NCBI GenBank assembly: GCA_030591745.1
Contig: JAUVAM010000339.1
Coordinates: 1 to 5,265 of the forward strand
DNA: 5,265 bases
Direction: 5' to 3'
Origin: Deltaproteobacteria bacterium
GTDB lineage: Bacteria; Myxococcota; B64-G9
The notes below the pieces were generated by a model. It worked only from the letters and a program-made list of their open reading frames with translations. It was not told the origin of the DNA and made no database searches. Of the stretch, positions 1-5,265 are shown piece by piece. The translations under genes were made by a program, and so were the position numbers. Position 1 is the first letter of the stretch. Every line of letters starts with the position of its first letter.

Positions 1-841
1 CATCACCACAGGCCAGAGACGTCTTGTGGTATTGAGCGGATTCGATCAAAAAGACCAAGATGTCCGGCAAAACTTCGCCGTTCCGCCAAGGTCCCTCCCG
101 CAGAGGGACGGGGTCGGGCACTTGCTTCGGTACGGGTCGCCGCGGCGAACCCATGACAGCCCGTTCGATGATTCGCACAAAACTGCTACGGGCCACCAAC
201 TGCCAACCAGGGATGTCGGCTTTTACAATCGTCTTTCCGACCCACCCTCCTCCGGCAATCAGAATCAGCCCCAGGGGGATCAGCAGGGGACTCCAACTCC
301 ACCTGAGACTCAGACCAAATTTCTTCCAACAACGCTTTAGTAAAAATGGCAAACCCAACAAAGCCATCACCAGAAACCCCAAGACGACCCGATTGCCGAC
401 CTTGAGCTCAGCACCCACAATGCCCAAACCGATTTCGATCTTGTCCCATCCTTGGACCAGACCCGAGAAAACCATCGGTTCGCCTCTCACCAGAAGCCAA
501 AAAATATCCAGCACCGCGAACAGCAGGATCAAAGCACCACCGATGCCCAACACGATCTTTATCCAAATCCCCCGAATGCTCTTTTCCAAAACCCAGCAAC
601 CGAACACGATCAGGGCAAAGAAAAAAAGGTCATCCGCAACAAAAATCAAGTAGCCCATTCGGGTCCCAACCGAACGGGCCAACTGACCTTGATGCCAAAA
701 GTACTTGCCGATCAGGGAAAAGGCGAGGGCCATCAACAGAAAGGACGTACTCGGGCGGCGAAGCAAATCGAGTGCAGTCGAAATCACCTCGCGCAAGCCC
801 TCTCGAATGCGACTGTTTCCACTTCGAGCATCCTTCGCCAT
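1..841 (-). CDS. Membrane-anchored sulfatase/phosphatase-superfamily enzyme (LtaS/EptA-like), N-terminal part only
   Basis: An open frame starts at ATG 841 and runs 280 codons off the left edge, so the C-terminus is missing. After a basic cytoplasmic start (MAKDARSGNSRIREGL) there are about five hydrophobic segments near residues 32-49, 64-84, 92-118, 150-168 and 184-201. A soluble linker follows, then LPDILVFLIES (258-268). That motif resembles the first strand of the alkaline-phosphatase/sulfatase fold, where the acidic residue (here E267) binds the catalytic metal. Five helices plus an extracytoplasmic domain is the architecture of lipoteichoic-acid synthase-type glycerophosphate transferases and EptA-type phosphoethanolamine transferases; Glu followed by Ser is LtaS-like. 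The nucleophile (Thr/Ser/Cys) lies outside the window, so transferase versus sulfatase cannot be decided. Start choice: no good Shine-Dalgarno is present (AAGGG lies 14 nt upstream), and the predicted promoter would start the mRNA almost at the ATG. Codon use is less G+C-biased at third positions than the divergent neighbour. Confidence 0.8.
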   Translation of the reverse strand, partial: MAKDARSGNSRIREGLREVISTALDLLRRPSTSFLLMALAFSLIGKYFWHQGQLARSVGTRMGYLIFVADDLFFFALIVFGCWVLEKSIRGIWIKIVLGIGGALILLFAVLDIFWLLVRGEPMVFSGLVQGWDKIEIGLGIVGAELKVGNRVVLGFLVMALLGLPFLLKRCWKKFGLSLRWSWSPLLIPLGLILIAGGGWVGKTIVKADIPGWQLVARSSFVRIIERAVMGSPRRPVPKQVPDPVPLREGPWRNGEVLPDILVFLIESAQYHKTSLACGD

Positions 842-848
842 GAGCGCA

Positions 849-877
849 TTTATGGCCCTTGCCAAGCACCTTGTCAA
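849..877 (-). promoter_or_regulatory. Putative sigma-70-type promoter of the leftward sulfatase-family gene
   Basis: On the minus strand a perfect -35 hexamer TTGACA (877-872) is followed by a 17-nt spacer and CATAAA (854-849), which matches TATAAT at four of six positions. Transcription would begin around 842, one base before the ATG at 841, giving a leaderless or nearly leaderless mRNA. Assigned by eye against the general bacterial consensus; the host's own consensus is unknown. Confidence 0.5.
859..877. promoter_or_regulatory. Imperfect palindrome, candidate operator in the divergent promoter region
   Basis: TTGCCAAG (859-866), spacer CAC, CTTGTCAA (870-877): the arms are inverted repeats matching at seven of eight positions. 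The dyad covers the -35 box and most of the spacer of the leftward promoter and touches the -35 box of the rightward one, which is where a dimeric repressor could act on both genes. A dyad of this quality can also arise by chance in a region this size, so it is only a candidate. Confidence 0.3.
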
Positions 878-900
878 CCGTCGAAGGCCTCGGGTAGACT
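871..900 (+). promoter_or_regulatory. Putative sigma-70-type promoter of the rightward glycosyltransferase gene
   Basis: TTGTCA (871-876, five of six matches to TTGACA) and TAGACT (895-900, four of six to TATAAT) are separated by 18 nt. The start would fall near 907, leaving a 5' leader of about 20 nt that contains the Shine-Dalgarno at 917-922. Its -35 box lies on the same bases as the -35 box of the opposite promoter. Confidence 0.4.
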
Positions 901-916
901 CCCTCCATCTTCTCGG

Positions 917-922
917 AAGGAG
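917..922 (+). promoter_or_regulatory. Shine-Dalgarno that fixes the GTG start of the glycosyltransferase
   Basis: AAGGAG lies 5 nt before GTG 928. It is a strong anti-16S match and supports GTG 928 over later in-frame starts. Confidence 0.75.
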
Positions 923-927
923 TCTTC

Positions 928-3102
928 GTGACGGAAACACTGCCTCAACATCCGACCTTGGGCAGCCGAATCATCGCCCTCTTCCAACGCCCCGGCACCT
1001 GGGTGGTGCTGGGTGCCGCCGCCGTGCTCTTGCCCATGCTCGGCGGCGCCGGCCTGTGGGACCCCTGGGAGACCCATTACGCGGAAGTGGCGCGGCGCAT
1101 GGTGGCGGATGGAGACTGGCTGACGCCTCGCTGGCGCAACGAACTCTTCTTTTCCAAGCCCGTCTTGATCTTCTGGATGATGGCGTCGAGTTTCAGCGCC
1201 TTCGGCGTCAACGCCTGGGCGGCTCGGCTTCCTTTCGACTTGCTGGCCATTCTGGGCGTCTGGCTGGGTTACCGCCTGGTGAGCCGGGCCACCGATGAGC
1301 GACGAGGCCTGTGGGCCGCCCTGGTGCTCCTCACCGCGCCCTTCACCCTCTTCATCGGCCGGCAAGCCGTCACCGATGGACCCTTTGTCGTGTTCATCTT
1401 GGGGACCTTGTCCTGCTTTTTTGCTGTTGCCACCGAGGAAAAACCCCGCCTGCGGGACCAGTTGGGCATCTACATCTTCGCCGCCGCGGCCGCCCTGGCC
1501 AAAACGCCCGTGGGCTTGGCCATCCCGGCGGTGGCCGTCTTCATGTACCTTTTGCTCTCCGGTGACTGGCGTGTCTTCAAGAGGCTCCGCCTCGAGATCG
1601 GCGTCCCCTTGTTCCTGCTCCTGGCCGGGCCCTGGTATGTGGCCATGGTGGTCAAGTATGGCTCCAAATTCTTCAATGAGTTTTTCCTGCATCACAACCT
1701 GCAACGGGCCTTCACCGGCGTCCATGGAGACCGGGGCACCTTCGAGTATTTCGTCAAGCAGTTGGGTTATGGATTTTTCCCCTGGGTGGCCCTGCTGCCC
1801 ATGACCCTGGGCCGCATCGGTGCCTCCTTCCGGGAGCGCAAGACAGTGGCCGCCTTGCGCCTTGCCGGGCCCACCAAGGAAACAGCACCCCTGCGACTGG
1901 ATCTTTTCTTGAGCATCTGGTTTTTGACCAGTTTCGTGGCCTTCACCCTGGTCGTCACCAAGTTTCACCACTACATCTACCCCGCCATGCCGCCACTGGC
2001 CCTGTTGGTGGGTTTGACCCTTGCGGACACCAACGAAGGGGGTTGGCGTTTTCTGGCGCCGCTGGGTGGAGTCTTGCTGGCCATCGTGGCCAACGACGTG
2101 GTGGCCAACCCGGAACATCTGTCCAACCTTTGCACTTATGCCTATGACCGCCCCCTGCCCACCGAGATATACCCTCGATGGAGCCTGCTGGCCATATCGG
2201 TCTTGTTTGGCGGCATGCTCGTGTCAGGCCGTTGGCTGCCCGGCCGTTGGCTACCCAAAGCCCTTGGAACCCTCGGCCTGGTCTTCGCCATCGTTTTCTC
2301 CTGGTTTTATCTGGTGCCTTTGGGTCACACCATGAGCCAGCAGGACCTTTTCGAAACCTACGCCCGAGTGGCAAAGCAACCTGAAGAAAAACTCTACCAA
2401 TACCAAATGAACTGGCGCGGTGAGGTCTATCACTCGGCAGACACCATCATCAAAATATCCAGCGAGGCGGAGGTACAACGCATCTTTAAAAAGGATACCC
2501 GCTCTTTCATCATCGCCATCCGGGATGGTTTCAGTGCCGTGGACCGGGCCTTCCGCAAGGCCACGGGCAGGCACATGCACGTGCTTTCCGGCAGCAACAT
2601 TCGCTACGTGTTGGCCTCCAACCAGCTGGACCCAGGTGAAGAAGACCTCAATCCGCTGGCGAAAAACGTTTTCTCGGAACCGCCGAACATCCCGCATCCG
2701 CTTCATGCCGAATGGGCCGAGGGCGTGGAATTTTTGGGCTGGGCCTTAGACCCGGACGAACCCGAGACGGGTGACCGTATTGCCCTGACCTTCTTCTTTC
2801 GCTGCAAACAAGAAATCAAGAAAAGCTGGAAGATCTTCATCCACATCGACGGCCATGGACACGAACTCCATCGCATCAATGGGGATCATCATCCTGTCGA
2901 AGGACTCTTCCCCACCGATCATTGGTTGCCTGGCGACATCATTCGGGACACGGTGGTCTTGAACATCCCCATCGAATTCACGCCGACCAACTATCACATT
3001 TACATGGGCTTCTACATCGGCGACAAACGCATGAACCTGCTGCCGGGCGCACCCAGCGACGGAAAAAACAGGCTACGAGCAGGTACCATCCCAATCAAGT
3101 AG
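928..3102 (+). CDS. GT39/ArnT-like (PMT_2) integral-membrane glycosyltransferase with C-terminal beta-sandwich domain
   Basis: The 724-residue product should transfer a sugar from a polyprenyl-phosphate donor to a lipid, glycan or protein on the outer face of the cytoplasmic membrane; the acceptor cannot be read from sequence. Residues 24-464 hold roughly a dozen hydrophobic helices. GT-C landmarks are visible: WDPWETHYAEVARRM (44-58) in the first outer loop with acidic D45 and E48, FSKPVLIFW (75-83), RQAVTDGP (145-152), LAKTPVG (190-196) and KFHHYIYPAMPPLALLVG (345-362). Residues 465-590 form a soluble mixed alpha/beta stretch. Residues about 592-706 resemble a beta-sandwich appended to other bacterial glycosyltransferases: FLGW, FIHIDGHG, HPVEGLFPTDHWLPGD, then NYHIYMGFY. 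The start is GTG with a strong Shine-Dalgarno 5 nt upstream. The gene is transcribed away from the sulfatase-family gene and overlaps the convergent DUF2085 gene by 8 bp. Third-position G+C drops in the soluble C-terminal part. Family assignment is firm; the name arnT is not justified. Confidence 0.9.
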   Translation: MTETLPQHPTLGSRIIALFQRPGTWVVLGAAAVLLPMLGGAGLWDPWETHYAEVARRMVADGDWLTPRWRNELFFSKPVLIFWMMASSFSAFGVNAWAARLPFDLLAILGVWLGYRLVSRATDERRGLWAALVLLTAPFTLFIGRQAVTDGPFVVFILGTLSCFFAVATEEKPRLRDQLGIYIFAAAAALAKTPVGLAIPAVAVFMYLLLSGDWRVFKRLRLEIGVPLFLLLAGPWYVAMVVKYGSKFFNEFFLHHNLQRAFTGVHGDRGTFEYFVKQLGYGFFPWVALLPMTLGRIGASFRERKTVAALRLAGPTKETAPLRLDLFLSIWFLTSFVAFTLVVTKFHHYIYPAMPPLALLVGLTLADTNEGGWRFLAPLGGVLLAIVANDVVANPEHLSNLCTYAYDRPLPTEIYPRWSLLAISVLFGGMLVSGRWLPGRWLPKALGTLGLVFAIVFSWFYLVPLGHTMSQQDLFETYARVAKQPEEKLYQYQMNWRGEVYHSADTIIKISSEAEVQRIFKKDTRSFIIAIRDGFSAVDRAFRKATGRHMHVLSGSNIRYVLASNQLDPGEEDLNPLAKNVFSEPPNIPHPLHAEWAEGVEFLGWALDPDEPETGDRIALTFFFRCKQEIKKSWKIFIHIDGHGHELHRINGDHHPVEGLFPTDHWLPGDIIRDTVVLNIPIEFTPTNYHIYMGFYIGDKRMNLLPGAPSDGKNRLRAGTIPIK
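2227..2256 (+). repeat. In-frame 15-bp tandem duplication within the glycosyltransferase gene
   Basis: GGCCGTTGGCTGCCC (2227-2241) is followed directly by GGCCGTTGGCTACCC (2242-2256), identical at 14 of 15 bases. It encodes GRWLPGRWLP (residues 434-443) in the short loop between two predicted helices. The single difference is silent (CTG/CTA... leucine), so protein copies are identical. Confidence 0.9.
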
Positions 3103-3625
3103 ATTTTCTGTTCGGGTCCCCATCATCCTGTGCGATGTATTCCTGTAAGGACATAGGTGACCGACGAGCTAGGATCTGACGCATTCGCTTGCGCCTCAGG
3201 TAACTAACGAGCCAAACGCTCCACACCGACCCCAGCAAGAAAAGCAACTGGGCTTGTACGCCCACGCCCAACAAATCCCGCGTGTTGACATGCAGCATGG
3301 CCCCGATGGACAAACCCAGACCAATGCCGGTCACCATGCGCAGGCCGTTGGAGCGCTCAGGTCTGCCCGCCGCCGTGCTCGTCCCCCAGTCCAGCATGGC
3401 AGGCAGGGGAGCGATCAAGAGCAAGCCCCACTCGAGCCACCATGGCCAAGGCTCTATGGCGGAGCCTCCAAGGAACACGAGAAACATGGCGGGATAGAGC
3501 CCCACACATCGGGCGCAGAAGTGCAGGCGATGCCGACCCAAGCGCAGGGGATAGGTCAAATGTAAATCAGCTGTGCTGTGATGGGACAAGAGTATGCCCC
3601 AGCCCTGTTTATCCAGCGAACTCAC
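3095..3625 (-). CDS. DUF2085 family small integral-membrane protein
   Basis: The 176-residue product has the marks of DUF2085, a membrane family of unknown function. LLSHH (12-16) is followed by FCARCVGLYPA (36-46), with a Cys-x-x-Cys pair at C37/C40. PLPAMLDWGTS (73-83) and RSNGLRMVTGIGLGLSIG (91-108) match the conserved Asp and the Ser-Asn-x-x-Arg plus glycine-rich helix of the family. About four hydrophobic segments lie near 42-55, 64-78, 97-112 and 122-141, then a basic hydrophilic tail (143-176). Many family members carry Cys-His-Gln at the first motif; here it is Ser-His-His. The start is GTG, 4 nt after the TGA of the PPC-repeat gene; an in-frame stop lies just upstream and no Shine-Dalgarno is visible, so expression probably depends on coupling to the upstream gene. 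The stop overlaps the end of the convergent glycosyltransferase gene. The function is unknown; a metal or cofactor site formed by the His and Cys residues is only a guess. Confidence 0.85.
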   Translation of the reverse strand: MSSLDKQGWGILLSHHSTADLHLTYPLRLGRHRLHFCARCVGLYPAMFLVFLGGSAIEPWPWWLEWGLLLIAPLPAMLDWGTSTAAGRPERSNGLRMVTGIGLGLSIGAMLHVNTRDLLGVGVQAQLLFLLGSVWSVWLVSYLRRKRMRQILARRSPMSLQEYIAQDDGDPNRKST

Positions 3626-3629
3626 GAAT

Positions 3630-5265
3630 TCAGGGTTGTGTCACGGTCAAAACATACTGATCGCGGGTATTGCTTTCGCTTGAGGGTCTGCCTTTGACCA
3701 CGATAAAATACTCACCGGGCATCAGCTCTTTGCTGATCTGTTCCTTCTCTTCACCCTTGCCCTTGGCTGAGCTTGCCACGACCTTGTTCTTGCCCTTTTC
3801 GTCCATCTCCGGGCCAAGAAGGGTCAAGCTGATGTCCAGCTTGGGGATGCCCGTGCATTCGACGACCGTGTTGCGGGGTCCGTCCTGGTTGGAGAGGTCC
3901 AATTTGAACGCGTCCCAGTCACCCTTGGGGTGCAAGGTGCCGCGCAGGGTTGCGCCCACGGCGATGGGCGTCGCCACCTCGGTTTTTCCGTTGGGCTCCT
4001 GCTCTTCACGGCCGTCGTCGGAACGCAAATGCACGGTCAACTCATAGGTCTCATCCAGATTCAAACCCTCCCGGAGCCACTTGCCATCTACTTTTTTGTA
4101 AGAGCCTTCCACTCGCAGATAGTTGGTCCCGGGCTGCAACGCGCAGTTGGTCAAGACCTCTGCTTCGTTGACTTTGCCGTCATCGATACGCACCAACTGG
4201 TAATTCTTCTTGCTATCCTTCTTGGCCGGATCCACCACTTGCAAACGCAGGTCCACCCGATTCAAAGCCGAAAGTTCGGCCGCAAGCAGGCTGGGTTTTT
4301 CGACTTCCAACTTGTACCAGTCCACGTCGTTGGCAGCCGACAGATAGCCACGAATCTTTTGCCCATCCGTAAGCGGCAAGGCGTCCTCCGCGTCATCGTT
4401 GGGCTCTCGCTCCAAATCATCCCCGCCGGCCTCGCTCGAAACGCTCAAGGTGTAAGGCTTGTCCGGATTGAAGGTACGGATGGATTTTTTGGGTTTGGGC
4501 TGGGTCACCCAGGCAGAAACAATCTTGACATAGACGGCCTGCGGCGTGCCGGGCACACCCAGGTTGCGCACCACAATCCCCTCGCCTGGCTTGGCTGAGC
4601 GTACTTTCAGAATCGGCGCCCGTTCGTCTTTGTCCAAAATCTCCAGCCCGAAACGAACCCCTTCGACCGCGGAGAGTTCCATGCGCAAAACCGAAGCGGT
4701 CGGCAGCTCTTTCAGATCCAAAAGGAACCAGTCTTCATCCCGCTGGTGACCGAGATAGCCCTGAACGCGCTTGCCTAAGGCCAGCTCATCCGCCGTGGAA
4801 TAGCGACCATTGAATTCCCGCTCAAAACCCTCGACCGGGGCGCTAAAGGTTATCTTCAAGCTGTAATCACCCCCGGCACCGCCCTTGGCACCGGAAACCC
4901 TCAAATACACAGCCTCGTCCACCTTCAGGTTGGGCACCCGCTCCGCACCGCCGGGTCCCGTGGAATCCACCCAGAACAACTCATTGCGATCCTTGTCAAG
5001 CAAGGACAAGCGGAGGTCTTCCCCCTCAATGCCACCGACGCTCACGGCCAAAACTTTATCAGCCCCCGGCACGACTCGATACCAATCCTTGGCTCGATGG
5101 GTCTTGTCGGCCGCGGCCTCCATCTTGGCCTGCACCTGGCAGTCCTTGGTCAGTTCCATGGCCTGGGCGGTGGTCTCGTTGGGCTCGACCTCCTCCAATT
5201 GGGCCACTGCAGGCGTTGGCGGCTGGGTGGGCTTGTCCACCTTGGTTGTTCCGGCAGCCGGATCA
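3630..5265 (-). CDS. Exported protein with four tandem PPC (bacterial pre-peptidase C-terminal-like) repeats, 5' end missing
   Basis: The frame is open to the right edge. A GTG at 5240 would give 536 residues, but it has no Shine-Dalgarno or signal peptide, and the upstream codons (DPAAGTTK) continue a Pro/Thr-rich linker, so the true start probably lies outside the window. Four related modules follow, each opening with Glu-x-Glu-Pro-Asn or similar and carrying a DWY/DWF-type motif, as in PPC beta-sandwich domains. Counting from GTG 5240: module 1 VEPNE 18-22 and KDWY 51-54; module 2 EREFN 140-144 and DEDWF 168-172; module 3 EREPN 277-281 and DVDWY 305-309; module 4 EQEPN 413-417 and GDWDAF 440-445. 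Modules end in similar strands (DYSLKITF, PYTLSVSS, TYELTVHL, QYVLTVTQ). PPC domains usually sit behind secreted peptidases, but no protease motif is present here. The linker composition fits a surface or periplasmic lipoprotein just after a lipobox cysteine (inference). It is probably cotranscribed with the DUF2085 gene. Confidence 0.85.
   Translation of the reverse strand, partial: DPAAGTTKVDKPTQPPTPAVAQLEEVEPNETTAQAMELTKDCQVQAKMEAAADKTHRAKDWYRVVPGADKVLAVSVGGIEGEDLRLSLLDKDRNELFWVDSTGPGGAERVPNLKVDEAVYLRVSGAKGGAGGDYSLKITFSAPVEGFEREFNGRYSTADELALGKRVQGYLGHQRDEDWFLLDLKELPTASVLRMELSAVEGVRFGLEILDKDERAPILKVRSAKPGEGIVVRNLGVPGTPQAVYVKIVSAWVTQPKPKKSIRTFNPDKPYTLSVSSEAGGDDLEREPNDDAEDALPLTDGQKIRGYLSAANDVDWYKLEVEKPSLLAAELSALNRVDLRLQVVDPAKKDSKKNYQLVRIDDGKVNEAEVLTNCALQPGTNYLRVEGSYKKVDGKWLREGLNLDETYELTVHLRSDDGREEQEPNGKTEVATPIAVGATLRGTLHPKGDWDAFKLDLSNQDGPRNTVVECTGIPKLDISLTLLGPEMDEKGKNKVVASSAKGKGEEKEQISKELMPGEYFIVVKGRPSSESNTRDQYVLTVTQP
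3633..5192 (-). repeat. Array of four diverged PPC modules (protein-level repeat)
   Basis: Approximate modules on the minus strand are 5192-4845, 4829-4437, 4415-4026 and 4010-3633, about 116-131 residues each. Similarity is seen in the protein (Glu-Pro-Asn opening, Gly-x-Leu then Asp-Trp core, closing Tyr-x-Leu strand), not as DNA identity, so the duplication is old. Module 2 has Phe in place of the opening Pro, and module 4 has the Asp-Trp motif shifted to GDWDAF. Confidence 0.75.

Noticed and set aside
60..653. A 197-codon plus-strand open frame, and an overlapping one at 452-931, opposite the sulfatase-family gene
   Set aside because: Both translations are Pro/Thr/Lys/Arg/Gln-rich without family features, and they lie antisense to a frame with five helices and a catalytic-domain motif.
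630..908. A 92-codon minus-strand frame starting at 908
   Set aside because: It is out of frame with the sulfatase-family gene, has no family likeness, and crosses the divergent promoter region.
874..2118. A 414-codon open frame on the minus strand, opposite the glycosyltransferase gene
   Set aside because: It is the antisense shadow of a gene with strongly G/C-ending codons. Its translation is rich in Gly, Gln, His and Pro, with no recognisable domain or hydrophobic core, while the plus-strand frame is a clear GT-C enzyme.
2922..3179. Small plus-strand frame running past the end of the glycosyltransferase gene
   Set aside because: It is in another frame of the glycosyltransferase gene and then antisense to the DUF2085 gene, with no ribosome binding site or recognisable content.
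3930..4598. A 222-codon plus-strand open frame opposite the PPC-repeat gene
   Set aside because: It is antisense to four well-formed PPC modules and shows no domain, ribosome binding site or promoter of its own.
5240..5240. GTG 5240 as the start of the PPC-repeat protein
   Set aside because: No Shine-Dalgarno or signal peptide is present and the same frame stays open upstream to the window edge, so a start further out is more likely.

Overview
The window reads as bacterial chromosome with almost no non-coding DNA: four protein genes fill all but about 90 bases. Two genes are cut by the window edges. The base composition is moderately to strongly G+C-rich, two complete genes start with GTG, and the protein types (GT-C glycosyltransferase with a C-terminal beta-sandwich, DUF2085 with an SHH motif, tandem PPC-repeat envelope protein) suggest a Gram-negative bacterium of the former Deltaproteobacteria (Myxococcota-like). 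That placement is an inference with low confidence. I see no mobile element, CRISPR array, tRNA, rRNA or phage gene.

Layout. (1) Minus strand, 841 to the left edge: the first 280 residues of a membrane protein with about five transmembrane helices, followed by the first strand of an alkaline-phosphatase/sulfatase-type catalytic domain (LtaS/EptA-like). It is easily missed because it runs off the window. (2) 842-927: a compact divergent intergenic region with back-to-back sigma-70-like promoters whose -35 boxes overlap, and an imperfect 19-bp palindrome across them. (3) Plus strand, 928-3102: a 724-residue integral-membrane glycosyltransferase of the GT39/ArnT (PMT_2) superfamily with a soluble C-terminal region. 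(4) Minus strand, 5265 to 3095: a probable two-gene operon made of a tandem PPC-repeat exported protein (5' end outside the window) and, 4 nt further on, a small DUF2085 membrane protein. The DUF2085 gene converges on the glycosyltransferase gene and overlaps it by 8 bp at the stop codons.

All four products are expected to act in or outside the cytoplasmic membrane. The divergent pair is suggestive: a polyprenyl-phosphate-sugar-dependent glycosyltransferase and a phospholipid head-group transferase-like enzyme could both modify one envelope glycan or lipid. This is inference from position and family only. I do not see a clear new defence or mobile system. The items most worth a second look are the divergent control region, the peptidase-free PPC array paired with DUF2085, and the compositional step inside the glycosyltransferase gene.
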